NCBI GenBank assembly: GCA_020226215.1
Contig: CM035228.1
Location: 66,499,989 to 66,563,988, forward strand
Length of the DNA stretch: 64,000 bases
Origin: Sindora glabra
Lineage: Eukaryota; Streptophyta; Magnoliopsida; Fabales; Fabaceae
Reading direction: 5' to 3'
The position numbers and the translations under genes are program-made. The notes below the pieces were generated by a model. It was given only the letters and a program-made list of their open reading frames with translations. It did no database searches and had not been told where the DNA came from. Position 1 is the first letter of the stretch. Each line of letters begins with the position of its first letter. This document shows, piece by piece, positions 13,134 through 26,966 of this stretch.

Positions 13134-14156
13134 AATAGTGCGATATTATTCTAAGTAAGAGATGTAATTATAGAATATCAAAAAATTCTAAAAATATTCT
13201 GCATCTGAACTAAACATTCGTTCCTATCAATTTCCATCAAACCATACTAACTATAGTTTGCTCGTGTCGTGTTCTCAACCCTTAATTTTCTCTTTGTTCA
13301 AACATAATGATAGTAACATTATTCTTATTTTCATTCCACTCAATTCTAATTCCATCCCAATTTTAATTTCAACCAAATTAAACCTTAATATAAAGCAAAT
13401 GACATGAAATCTTTCAATAAATGAGGCAACAGAAAACAAACAATTTACAATTCCAATACAATAACCAGCAAGCAGAACTGGAATAAGAAAAAATAAGAAT
13501 AAGTTCAGTGTAGGAGACAAGCGACAATGAACATTGGCTTATAACGACTCACTTCCCTACCTCCTGTCTTCCAAGTAAAATTGATAGATGAGTTATGGCA
13601 TGTTCTTTTAAGGCGGTAAAAAATCAAGTATGCTCTTTCTCCAGCGATTTTCGCCTTGGTTAATTTCTATCAGCATACACCAGTCAAGTACTGAAGCCAC
13701 CATAGAGGAGTTAAAATAGCCTTGGCATGGCTTTACAAGGGGAAAAACTTAAGTTCAAAGAGCCTGACTACAATGTTTTTGTAAAGCAGTCCAGGATAAA
13801 AAGATATTTACATACTATTAAACCACACAAGGTCAGCTACACAAGACATTTTTACAACCAAAATAGATTAATTAGAATGAATATACAGGCGGCTATATGC
13901 TACATTTCTGTTGTTGGGGACAAAAATGCCTTTGTAGGCTCAAAAAATCATTAAGTTACTGCAGCACAGATGTCAGCAACCACCAAAAGAGCCGCCATAT
14001 ATCTCATTGATGGAACAATCATTTGGAACTCCCCAAAAAAGAAATAAGAAAAGTGCCTGGCGACTTACCTACCTTCACCCAAGACTCACTATACCGAATT
14101 AAAGTTTAATGACTTGCTCAGATCATCCAAAACACAGGAAGAACAAGTTGCATCTT

Positions 14157-17100
14157 CTAAACCATGAAAAGATATCTCAGATCATCCACTGTAAGGCGAG
14201 TTGCAATACCCCCAGCTTGGTCCTCACCAAAAGCAGATGCAACCATTTTTCTCTTTTCTTCCTGTAGAATATGGTCAAAATGACAGCATCAGACTTTGAT
14301 CATTCCGCTGCATATATGTCAAAAATGTGCGGACCCTCCCCCCCTTCCCTTCTCTTCATTCAAAAAAGTTATTTCACCCCACAAATCAGCTTGCCTATAA
14401 TGAAAATTTGCTTCATTTAACAGTCATCCAATCCATTTTGAAGGAAGACACAGAAACTAATACTGGAAGATCCTCTATAAACTTTAAGATGAGCCTCTCT
14501 CTCTCTCTCCAATTAGTGGATCATGATTGGAGAACAAGGAAAAATAGACCAAAGTGCTGCCAATTTTTATTGCTAACTTTTTTATCTATACTCATACACA
14601 ACTTAAGTTCTCTGAGATTCATCAAAAATTGATTAACACAAACATATCAAATCCATATGAGAACATAATGTAGTGTGAGTAAAACATGGAACATTTTTTT
14701 TCTTTTTGGGTGTATAAAAGGAATGGCCAAACCATGTGAAATGCAGTTCTAATTCCATTTTATGGGTCATGTAACAGTAATTTTTGGAAGAGGCATACAG
14801 GCTATAAGACCCTTCCAGGCATAACATGTTTATTACATGAAATATGTAATCAATTCATCAATTATTATACAGTGCAAAATTCCTGCCCTACATGATATTC
14901 TCAAGCAATCCCAAAAGTTCAATTGCACCTAATGAACGCCTACAAATTCTAAACTTGCATTCAATCATTTTGTTAACACTAAAAATGTCTCTAAGAATCT
15001 ATGTGCTGTTATTATCACCCGGTGTATGAAAACTTGTTTCCTTTTGCACTTGTGGTTGAATGACTGTTTGGTTTGCTGCAAATAGGTAGCTTAGGCATCA
15101 AGTGGCAACTACTGTTTTCATTAAAGAAAAAAGTTCTTTGTAACATTAGATGCTGAAAACAGAGGGTTTATTGGTAGAACTCAAGTGCTAAACTTGTTAG
15201 AAATGAGAAACACAAACAGAATAACACAACTTGCTTTTCTATTATAGTTTGAAGGAATTATCATTTTCTGATTTAGGAAAACTATTGATAGAAGAGAAGT
15301 ATCAATACCTGTAGAGCTAGTATTCTATCTTCAACTGTATCTTTTATAGTAATCCGTGTAACAGTAACAGGACGAGTCTGCCCAATTCTGTGAGCTCGAT
15401 CTATAGCTTGGTCTTCAGTTGTTGGGTTCCACCAAAGATCCAAAAGAATGACATGACATGCAGCAACCAGGTTCAAACCAAGGTTCCCAGCTTTTAATGA
15501 CATGATCATTACAGTTACCTGAAATTTTAATTGGTCAAACTAAACCACCAGTTAAGGCACAGAAAACACATCTGTGTATTAGACAACACAAGTGGTAAAA
15601 CAATATAATGCAAAGTGCATCAAGGATTACCATACATCCAGTAATTCATGGAACTGCATGACATTTCACACTACTTCAGCAACTAATATGAAGGTTCCTC
15701 ATATTAACTTAGCTAGAAAATTTCATATAAAAAAAGATAGTAGCATTACCAATGTATGGGAGGGCCATACCTCAGGATCGTTATTGAAATCTTTAACTGC
15801 TCTATCCCTTGCAGACAGAGTCATTGTACCATCGAGTCTCCTGTATTTTATAGAAGACTGATTGAGTGACATCTCAAGTAAGTCCAACATGCTGGTCCAC
15901 TGGGAGAAAACAATGGCCTTCATAGGTGCTTCAGTTGGGAGCTCTGAATATTTTCTTGTGTGTTTTCTAATAGCAACATCTGAAGGGCAATTTTCAATGA
16001 ATGGATCATCAAAAGACAGAGAATCTCCACAGCATCGAGAAGAACCTGGTAGGTCAGAACCTGGACTCTCTAATTTACAATGTGTCTGCAGGATCTCTAG
16101 GACAGCTTTGATTTTAGATGAACCATAATCACTCAGCTGTAGTTGTGAATAGTCTGCAAGACGAGAATCTAAGGAACTACTGTTATCAAGATCATCAGAG
16201 ATACAACTTCTTAAAGTAACTTTGGAGAAAACAACATCATCTCCAAGTTGTTCCTTGCAATTCACAGCAGGGCATATATTATCATCACCCGTCATATACT
16301 CAGATACGCATTGGTAACAGAAGACATGACCACACATGGTGACAACTGGATCTTCAGGTGGATCCTGTAGAAAACATGGCACTAGAATTAGCTGGGCATT
16401 TTAAAAATATGGGTAATGTCTACAACTCAGAAAGAAAATATAACTGATTAGAAGAAATATCAAAAGTTAAGCCCTATATGACACAGAAATAGGATACTTT
16501 GTTAGCATTAGTGTAAAATAAAGGGATATAATTAAAATGAAAGCAATTAAGTCAAATGGAAGACAAAAAGTGCACATTGCAATTTGCAACACCACAGATA
16601 CACATTCCAACTAAAATGGTTAGATTGGCACATCCAAATCAAAAACACTGCATATCTCAAGTCCCTTTTGTCTCAATTTTTACAGAGAGCCTCAAGGCAA
16701 GAAAAGGATAAGTACTGTTGTCCAAAAAAGAAAACTTTTCACGCATCACCTACAGGGCAAATTAGTAGAGAAATGATGATCATTTTATTAGCAGGAAGTA
16801 TCCCAACCAATTTGATAACGGCATCTCACCAAAGTTCCCAGAAATTCATTTTAGTATTATGTGCTTTCTGGACCACTTAGTTCTCTGAAGCTAAGTTTAA
16901 TGTTGCCACAATTAATTATTGAACAATCTACAGATGGGGTTAGTTCCATTCTCAGTCTCTCGCCAATCTCTGCTGCCCCTGTAAATCCATAAGGGAAATT
17001 CCCTTGAAAATAACCACAAGCTGAACCCCACAGAGAAGCGAGGAAAACAGCTCTATCCAACAGAAGATGTGAGGACAAAGATCTCTGTTAGTTAATTCTA

Positions 17101-20100
17101 GCATCTCTCCCCCATCATAAGCACTGTATTCCAGCATATGGAGCACAGTTCCAAAGGACTTGACATTCTTTCCTGCTGCCAAAACCTATGGATGGAAAAG
17201 AATCGATATAAAAAAACCTGATGCACCCACTGCTGCTCAAAAATAATCTTACCTATGGTTGCAATAAAATGCTCATATTTCTATAGGGGAAGTTTTTTCT
17301 TAAACTTCCTCTTCCCATGGGACAATGATGATTTGATGATCTATCAGTGGTGCTTAGCACATGCCCTTTTTTTCCAGGGAATCCTGAGGTTGTGATCTTG
17401 AATAGCCAAAATTTGTAATGAGAGGTAAAGCCATCAGGCCCATAGTCCATCAGCACATCCTCCAACTAACATTTGATCTGGAAATCCAAATGTGCAAACC
17501 ATAGGCAAGTAGAGAAGTAAGCTGTGATATACATTGCACTTTGAGGCATTAGTAATTCTAGATGAGGCATCTCAGAAACTGCTTTGAACTCATACAGCAG
17601 TCAATCACTGCAATCATTGTCCTTAAAACACTTCGCATCCCATACTGATGTGACAGAACATAGATTTGTCTCCTGATTTAAATGGCATACAAAGGGAAGA
17701 AGACAGGACTTTGGGCACATGATTTATCTGTGTCCGTATGATGCTTGATAATGGGAAAACCATTTATTTACCTGAAAGCTTGCATATATGATGCAGGGTG
17801 GAAGTATGATTGCATGAACATAGATACTAGATACGGTTGACAACATAGAATCCACATGTGAAAAAACTATGGAACCCAACAAAGGAAAGAGAAAACTCCT
17901 AGAATATCACTAAAATAATAAATATAAGGAGTCTTTTGTTTTACGCATTGATGCCTTATTTATAAGAACATCCTTCTAAAACGCTCCTAACCCATATAGT
18001 ATCCTACCAGGACTCTATATCTACAGTATCTATCCTAAAACTGCATAAAATAATACCTATGAAAATTATATAATAATTATGAAAATCCAAAGGAAGTTGT
18101 GATTGACCCATCTTTGTCCTATGTAAATATACGATGACAAAGATGAAACTAGCTATATAATTACAAGGAACTAAATCAATAAACTATCCGGTTCATGTAG
18201 GCATATTCACTACTGAAATAATATATACAAAAAATGCTTGGAATAAACTCACATTGCAAACACAGCATATGGTAGCAGAAGTTTCCAAACAACTCAAAAG
18301 ATTAGCCAGCAAATCCTGTGGAAGCCTTCTAGCCATTTCTACAGAATTCTTTCCAACAAAGTCAGATTTATAATCTTTGACCAGATGTGGGTGGTCACAA
18401 GCCTGACGGAGACGTAAAAGCATTAATAGAATACTTGCGTAGTTTTGATTCACTGTACCGGCAGCAGCATATGCCTGAAAAGTACAAGCTTGGTATTTTA
18501 CGACAATTAAAGGGCTAGATACATATAAATAAGGTAAAGAGAATTGGGGGAAAGAATGTATCTAACATTCATTGCCAGCACTCCCTCTCTCAAGTATATC
18601 CTCATGTGATTAGTGTGTTCTAAGAAAAATACAGTAAGAGTGGCACTGAAGTAAATAATGCAAGGGAACAAAACAAATAAATTACACACATTTTGCTAAA
18701 ATAAATGGATTAAATATCAGCTTCATATCATTCACAAACTACATCAAAATTCAAAGGAAAAGCATTAAAAAATCAAGCATTACGTAAAGGTTGTGCTGCC
18801 TTTATAAATTGCAAAAAATGCAGATATTGTACGTTTTAGGAATAAATTTTAGTCAGAATTCCAGCTTAGGGCAACAGGAGACAACTACCAAAATTTTGGA
18901 CAAATTATTTAAATCCTAAATGCATTTGATAAAGACAGCACAGAGACAGCAGAGCCTATTTCACAAAATGGAAATTAGAAAAGAGAAATCACAAAAGAAG
19001 GCCAAAAGGTGCTAATTTGGATCATAGTTAAAACAAACAGAGCATGACCAGGAGGCATACTGAAAATTAACTTCACTAAAGCTTTGGGTGGACTTAAAAT
19101 TCTAAGTCGTACTCAAACAACCTGCAGATGACATATATTTCTCAGGATTTCTGCACCACAAAGGTGGCTGGCAGGTGAGGCAATGCATGTAAGCTTAGCA
19201 GTCACGTGAAATGAAATATTTTGCCACAAGTATTTTCAACACACAAGCTGACAATGCTCTACACCCAGTTTCACTCCTCTTTGCTCTACATATCAATCCT
19301 AGGTGAACTATATACAATGTAATAATTGTAGTTAATTGAAACCATAACAAAAACTAGATCACACATTGACTACCTAATAAGCAGACTTCACCTGGGTGCA
19401 AAAGATACCACCACAAAATAATTGATGGACAAAACCCAACAATAGATTTCACATATTCAATTCTACATAGCATCTCTGGGAGACTAAAAAATCCAAACTG
19501 GTTGTTGCAATCAAAAAGCACCATAACATAATTCAAGTTTGAAGTGTCTAGCTGTCCTAGCTGCAGAGACAACTACTCTGATCCGCCATCAAAAAAAGTT
19601 GCCAGACATGGATTCAATATCCTTTCTCTCTCACAGAAGCACGCATACTGGTTGCTTTGTTAAAACACCAGGACAGATTTACCAAAAAATTGAATAAGAG
19701 TGCCAGGACAAAATATAATATCAATATTCCAGTCCAGGTAAACATATTGAAAGAGAATGAACCTTAAACTGAGAACGTGAATCAGCTTCCAACTTGGTGT
19801 AGAAGGCCCGCTCCTCAATTGAGAAATTCACCTTGTTCAGGTTTATTGTTTTTGGGGGTAACTGAATTATTGGCTCCCCATCAATCAAAGTTCCTGAACA
19901 CACAGGAATTCAATGTTATAAAACAAAAGGAGAAAATAATACATATGTACCTGCTCAAGCAAATAAAGCACAAACCCTTTATGACCCTTTATGGGTGAAA
20001 TGTTCAGTCCACTTACCCAGGATATGCATATAGGCATCCAGAAAATAAAAGATTAATTGTAAGCAACAAAAATATCATGGTAAAAGAAACAAAAATTGAG

Positions 20101-23100
20101 TTCATTTTGTTGAACATACAAATGAAAATTAGCATACAGGAGACAAGAAATCACCTTTTGTGCGTCGAAGCATTATCGCCCTCAAAACTGCTTGAAGCTT
20201 CTTGTAACCTTGGATAGAGTTTCTGGATATTGGAACTTTTATTGTATTGTAGAATGATTTATAAACAGCATAAGGATCATACTTCAGGAACCTGAAGTAG
20301 CTATACAAGTCATCAATGGCATTTTGAATAGGTGTCCCAGATAAGCACCATCTCCGCTTGGCCCGAAGGCTGCAACAAGCTCTAGCCACCTGAGTTCTAT
20401 GATTTTTTATTGTCTGAGCCTCATCTAGGATAACCCTGAACCAACCAACTTTTGCAAGAGGACCAGCGGCACAATCAATAGAAGAACTGTCAATTCCCTT
20501 CCTACCCTTTTTACCCTTCTTACTAGCATTGTAAGTCTTTTTCCTCCTTTTACCAAAAAACTCAGACGAAATCCCAAACTTTTCCCCATTTTCATCTACT
20601 TCATCATCTTCAACTATGGGTTGCTTCGGAACTTCATTAGTCACAATGGCATACGTTGTGACAACAACATCATATTTTGCCAGTTCAACAGGATCTTTTG
20701 TTCTACTGCCACCATGATAAACCAACACAGAAAGCTTAGCTTCATCTGCAACTTTGTCATCAAGTTCCCTGGCCCACTGCCGAAGAACACTGGCAGGGCA
20801 GACTACCAGTGTACCAGCAGCTGGCCTTTTCTTACCTAGCACACGTGTTGAACAACTTGGCTGTGAAACAGGTTTTATATCATCGGATTCTTCATTCTTT
20901 TTTCCCACATCAAAACAGCCATTGTCATCGTCATCATCTAAATTCAAAGCCTCAGTTTTTTTATTGCAGGTATCATCAACCTTTGATTTTGACTGCAATG
21001 ATTTCTGCAATTGTATGAGAGCAATCATGGAGACTGTCTTTCCAAGGCCCTGTTTGACCAAAATTTCAAGTTCAGGAGAACAAAAGTAATATATCTATGT
21101 AGGACACAAGAAAATTGATTTCACAAGTGGAACATTAAACATCACCTGATCATCAGCCAAAATCCCACCCAAACAATGCAAACTTCTGTTTTCCTTCTGA
21201 AGCATCCAGGCCAATGCTATTTTCTGCAAGACATAATTAGATCTCAGAACATTGGAGATGTTGCAAACAAACCAATTAATCATAATAGACAAACCACACA
21301 CCTGATGCCTCAGAAGAGAGACAGATAACAGACCACCAGGCAAATTAGCTTCAACTTTTGGTTGATTGAGATCCTACAACACAAAAATCGGACATTTTAA
21401 TTCTTAATTGACCATCATGTGCTTAGAGACATTCGTTTATAGTATCATAAAACGTGTGTAAAAATACAACTGGCTATTAATGTTGACATAATTCTTTTAA
21501 GTATCCAAACATCATAATCTTGCAGAAAAGCATGTCAACCACCATTGCATGTTGCATGTGCATCATTGAAGTGCACCACGTTTTGTATTATATCTGACTC
21601 AAAATAGTAATCTACCACACATTAACGCACAAAACTTTGTATGTCCTATATCATGTCATCAACTTCATTAATTTCTATTCAAACCAGTAGAAAATGTGCT
21701 GCTAAGATGCTTTTATTTGAATTTAAATTTACCCTTAAAGAGTTAGATTACTAATCATTGTCTTAAGTAGCAAATATATCTCTGACTTTGGCATCAGTTT
21801 TTTGGAAAGATAATATAAAACAACGCCTTGATAACATTTTCATTGCAAAGAACAGAATCTAGTGTTTTCCAACAGGAAGCACCAGTGGCAATGATGAACC
21901 TTTTCATATATGGGCCATGACTAATCAAAAGAATCAACTTTACACACACAAATGTGTGCACATAACTAAAATGGGTCAGGACCTCAAAATCTCAACGCCA
22001 AAAGCAATGACAGAAAGATTCCAGAAAATCAGGCATATAAGAGAAAAAAGAGTTGCGAACAAGTCCAACCCTATAAAAATTAAATGAACAGATGAAGTAT
22101 ATAAAAAATTCAGATCACAGCTTTATACCCAGCATTTACAAGAAGTTCAACAACTTAGAAAGAAGAAAGCTCAAAACACTACATGCATACACAGGACCAC
22201 ATACTAGATATGTATAATGAAAGAGAGGAGAAAATGGAAAAAAAGCATCATGCCCACATCCTCTGTTCTAGCTAGGTTGTCCTTGTACTTCATATGGATT
22301 TTCATAAGGATTAGAGAGCTCTCGAGTTAGAGCTGCTTTTCCTTTTTATTTTGATTTTTCTTGGGAGGAATTTTGCCCTCCATTTATGTACTTCACTTCT
22401 CTTAACAAAATTTTATCTTTTATGAACAAGAATCCTTGCACTGGATCTTGAAACCAACCTCTCAACAACCATCTATTCATCAATTTTTAAAGGAGCCACT
22501 TCAGTCACCATGATATGAATGACACAAATAACTCTTTTGCAGAAGATATATATTGTCCTGATGAAATAGATTCCACTTACACATGTTATCAAAACGTGAA
22601 TCCTATCACAAATCAATTAGTCAAAATTTCGAATCCTAAATTGAAGTAAATTGTGAACCGGTGAGATTCACATAATATATAAAAATAGCGTATATTATCC
22701 TATGTATAACAAAATATAAGCATTGATAATGAAAAATCATAAATTCAGATTCCAAAAACTAACCAAACAAGAATATTATTTTTCCACTCCAATAAAAGCT
22801 GCATATATTGAAACTTGAAAAGTTTTTATTTTTTTACCTTTGAAGAAAAGTTTGGGACTATTATATTAGAATAATGGAGGGGAGAAGGTGGGGGGAGGGT
22901 TACAGCACTCTGGAAGTTGAAACAGAATTTTGATGGGTTGGCTAATACGGTAATGGGGTTTACTTATAGCACACTGTTGAGAGATGGAGTTGAAAACTGA
23001 AAATAAGCTTTTTATAATAGGGTTACACTCAGATGGACTCATGTGACCCATGTGAAGGTTTTAAAAAAAAAATGGGGAAAAAAAAAACTGGGCTCATTTT

Positions 23101-24486
23101 AAGAATTGGGTCGCACAGAACCGGGTTGGGTTCTGTTTGCAACCCATTTGCTAGAAACATCCAGCTTCTCTACTTCATGCCTTTTGTCATTCAAAAGAAA
23201 ACAGCAAATCAATCAATTCATGGTGTCAAGTCGATTCAGAGTGCCGATTCGTGCGGTTCACAAGATTCATGATGGAATTGCTACAATTCAAAGCCAAAAA
23301 TGATTCATTGTCTGATTTGAATCGATTTTTATTTGTATCATATCAAATCACATGATTCAAATCGGGAATCAGACAATTCCAACTACACTGCTTACACATG
23401 AGATGAAAATGACATCAAAAGGAAAGAAGCAAGCATTACCTCTAATGCTGCCTGATAAATCAATCTCTCATCATTTCCAGAGACTCTTTCTTCACCTGCT
23501 CCAGGACGGTATATAGAATCACTTGAATTAGCTAAGTGAGTAGAGGAGACAGCCCTTCCGGGTATCATAGATGGAGGAAGGATCCTACTTCCACCATTTT
23601 GAAACTCATTGCCCCTGTAGCCCTTCTCACTGGTCCCACTAGGTCCTACTGAATGGTGAGAATTCCCATAAGCACCATGACTTTGGCTACTTGCCGCACT
23701 ATCTTTCATTTTGCTAAATTTAGTATCCGGAGCATATGATGGAATAAGAGTTTGAGGAGACCTTGTTGTAGATGTCTGAAGGGAGGAGGGAAGGGTTCTC
23801 TTCAAAGCTTGTTGAGATGACATTCTCTCATAATCAGCACCCAAAGTATTAGCAATACGAGAGTTAACATTCTGAAGCTGACTTGCCTTCCCATTCTCAG
23901 CCTGATAAGAAGATTCATCTACCCATGGAACTCTACAATCCAGCATACTGCTGCCAGACCCAGGTTGAGCATGGGGCTTGACTCGCCAATGATTAGTAAC
24001 ATTAGAAGTGCTGGCATTTGATGTACTTGCCCCTCTAGAAGAGAAGTTATCCTTATTAGACCCTTCATGACCATGACCAGCACTGCTTCTAGAAGTAGCC
24101 CATCCTGGAAGTGTCCTATGATTTGAAGATTCAATCTCCTCCAGGTCATCATCTGATGAACTAATATATATGAATTGCTCCTGAGCCATTAAATCTGAAT
24201 AACAATTTTTGCTTTCCACAACCAACCCAGAAACAAAATCATTAAATGTTGCTCCAACCTGCAGTTGCAAAGCATAATCAATATCTAGTTAGTGAAATAG
24301 GGGGAAAGAAAAAAACAAAACAAGAAGAAGAGAAATAAGCTTGCCTTGTGAAAAAAATAATAAATAAATAAATAAAGCTTCTTTACTCACCAGCTCTCTA
24401 TGAGGCTTTAAAACTAGACCAGAAACCCAACAACCTAAAAGAGAGCAATATCTCCAGGTTGAGTTGATGAAATCATTGTCAAGCAT
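14157..24486 (-). CDS. CHR28-like: SNF2-family ATPase with embedded RING finger (CHR27/CHR28, FRG class)
   Basis: A nuclear chromatin remodeller or putative E3 ligase of the Rad5/16-like group. Arabidopsis FRG relatives act in RNA-directed DNA methylation. Coding exons (minus strand): 24486-24391, 24258-23440, 21373-21302, 21223-21146, 21049-20155, 19893-19763, 18474-18253, 16364-15771, 15518-15309 and 14261-14157. Every intron is GT-AG and phases join without a stop, giving 1,073 residues from 24,486 or 1,018 from the ATG at 24,189. The second start gives the usual acidic SSSDDDLEE opening. Numbering from it: motif I DDQGLGKT 298-305; TTYAIV 431; DEAQ 509-512; SGTPIQN 537-543; RING Cys/His set about 708-755, split by an intron; helicase-C IVFSQW about 864; DRAHRIGQTRPV about 955. 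Length fits the family (about 980-1,050 aa). The low-complexity N-terminal 250 residues lie outside recognised domains. It looks intact. Confidence 0.93.
22560..23380. repeat. Repeat-like insert within a SNF2 intron
   Basis: This part of the 2.1-kb intron contains several inverted GATTTGAATC/GATTCAAATC motifs. Examples are TTGTCTGATTTGAATC at about 23,309 and its complement near 23,355-23,380. Such motifs are typical of hairpin-forming non-autonomous elements. No boundaries or target duplication were resolved. Confidence 0.4.
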
Positions 24487-26702
24487 CTATTTGAAGCAAA
24501 TTATTGGATAATTGTGATTATCATTACCATATACACATCCATCCATGTTAAAGGGAACGATAAGGGCTTGTCCTACCAATTTCTATAAAGACTTTGAATT
24601 CTTAACAACAGAGAAGGTAGACAAAAAGAATCTGGATAGACATAATTGTTGTCAATGCTGATAAACAGAGTGAATTGTTTGTGGCACTTTGTGGTCAACG
24701 GAGGAGTGGAGATTTGGATTTATCCTATAAGCAAACACAAGCTCAGAGGTTTACAATCATGTAATTTGATTCTTTTTGGTCATCACAGTTTAACTAATTC
24801 GCAGATTTTGTCTTTGGAACTTGTTTTTCACAACATCATTGGCATTGAATATAATTTAAAAAAAAAATCAAATTTAGAATTTGGAGGTCCAATTTAAATT
24901 CTGAATCTCAAATCCAAGCCAAATTTTGAGGGAAAATGCTAGTTGCACAAGACATCTCATATAACTCTCACAAGATTAGTCGTAACTATTGAATTACCTG
25001 GTACAGGACCCACAAAGATTCTATGACCTTGTTGTATGACCATGCGAAGAATGTGTACTGTAGAATTACTCAATTTTGAGTTATAAACGGAACCTAAGCA
25101 ACCAACATAAATTCATGCCATAAAATGTGCAAAAAGGAAAAGGCAAAATTTTGAAAACTTCATATATAAAATAATCATTTTTCAAATACAATTTTTAGAC
25201 TAACAATAACAAATTACCACTAAGGTAAAAAACATTTCAAAAATAACTGCAACATCATTGGAAAACTGTCAAGGAAATATCACCGAGATACCATTAGTTG
25301 TATAGTACAAACTACAAGGACAACGTATATGAAGCATCAGTATGGAAATGGGGCAAGAGTATTCTGACACAAAATGGGGAAATTGAGACAAAATTCACTC
25401 TCATATACACACAAAATAAACATATGCATAACATTCCTCTTCTATATAGAGAAGTTTTAGTGAACATAGAATTGGAAAAAAGATGTCCTTTGCCAAAAAA
25501 AAAAAAAACATAGTTATCAATGGCACAGCGTGGTGCGTCACCAAGGACCCCAAAAACTTTCATGGTGTTGCAGAAGACTTGGCAGCTTGGCAAGCAACAA
25601 TTGCGCCATTTTAAATTTTAAAATTTGAAATATTTAAGATTCTTTAGACTTCCAGAAGGTGCCATGGAGGTTCAGGACTTTAGTTCTGATATAATTTTAT
25701 ACTTTTGGCCTTGTGTTGTTATTGATATAAAAATTAAAAAGAAACCTTTCTTCAGCTTACTACTATAGGAAAGTTAATATTAAGCAGGGCTCACAAGAAA
25801 CCTTATGCCATAAGTGTGCTTAGGTTTCTTTCTTACAGCCACAGGAAGATTTGCTTTTATAAATCATAGTACATATCTGATAACTTCTTCAAATTACCAT
25901 CAGCCAGACAAATATTGTATTGGTATCCATAAAAATATTTGAAAGACAATAATTCAGAAAACATTTTGCACCTGAATTAGAAAAATATGATGGCAATGGC
26001 AGGGCAGGTACAGAAACAACAGCAGACGCAGCGTCCTAATAGCAGCAAGATTCTGAAAAATGATCTCAGAACTTAAATAACGAAAACAATCAACAAACAC
26101 CAAAGAATTAGTAGAGCATACACCACAGGTATAGATCCACAACCAAATATCATAACTAAACACCCATATGACTAAATTAGCTTCAAGCATTTAAAGCCCA
26201 AATTCCATTAAAGAAAATTAGGGAACCAAATTCGCTCCCTAGCTAGTCAGAGTCCAACTTGGGATAAAAAATCAAACTCATAATAAATTAAATTCTGCTT
26301 TTTCTTGGATTATGTGCCCCAAAACACCAGAATTAGATTAATTGCTTGCGACGACAGCTTGCTCCTTTGAAATATCAAGCTCAATTTTGGCACAGAAAAA
26401 TGGGACCATAATAATATTGTCATGGAACCAGAACAATCACAATATATCGGTAAAAGAATCGGTTATGGAACTTGGACCGTTGTTTTAGCTTTACCCATTA
26501 AGACCGTCGTTCTTATTTCATTATAAAAGTATTGTTATTTCACATTATTGAATTCCGTTCCTTGATACCGAAATTTCTCAACTTTTTAACAATGCTAACT
26601 ACATCCGGAAAACCAAACACTAATTTTCGAAACCGATCTTTGGAAAACAAGTGACAATGGCCAGAGGCGAAGTCAAAGTGAAAAAGAAGTGAAAGGGAAT
26701 AC
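24487..26702 (-). other. Long first intron of the SNF2 gene
   Basis: About 2.2 kb without a recognisable coding block. It contains short A-runs (about 25,495-25,508) and scattered AT-rich sequence. A UTR intron of this size fits a gene whose ATG lies in the second exon. Confidence 0.45.
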
Positions 26703-26936
26703 CTCAAGTAGAGCACCGGAGAACGAAGTTTGAGACGACCAAGACGGCGGCTGAAATGCCGAATACGGCGGAGACAGAGGTTGAAGACCCTAGAGACACC
26801 AAACACAGTGGTCGATTTGAGACAAGTCGAGGGGCAGAGTGAGAAAAATAGAAAGAGAAGAGGTGCAGCCGGACGGGCGGAGCTAACCAAAACGCCTTGG
26901 GGGGGAATTCTTTCCTCCTCTTTTTCTCTTTTTCCA
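26703..26936 (-). other. Probable 5' UTR exon of the SNF2 gene
   Basis: This GC-richer block ends on the minus strand in CTACTTGAG followed by GTATTCC, a good splice donor. It lies upstream of the first coding exon with nothing else to explain it. Open frames here on both strands match no protein I know. The transcription start is not defined; I set the outer edge where base composition drops back to AT-rich. Confidence 0.5.
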
Positions 26937-26966
26937 TTTTTAGGGTGTAAAGTTAATATTCGGTAA

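Noticed and set aside
15592..16128. Plus-strand frames of 88-89 codons
   Set aside because: They are antisense to the RING/helicase-C exon and the adjoining intron, with no independent support.
20621..21089. Plus-strand frames of 69-111 codons
   Set aside because: They are antisense shadows of the large SNF2 ATPase exon.
26540..26966. Arginine/serine-rich open frames on both strands at the SNF2 5' end
   Set aside because: No homology is evident. The block is better explained as a GC-richer 5' UTR exon with a splice donor at 26,703.
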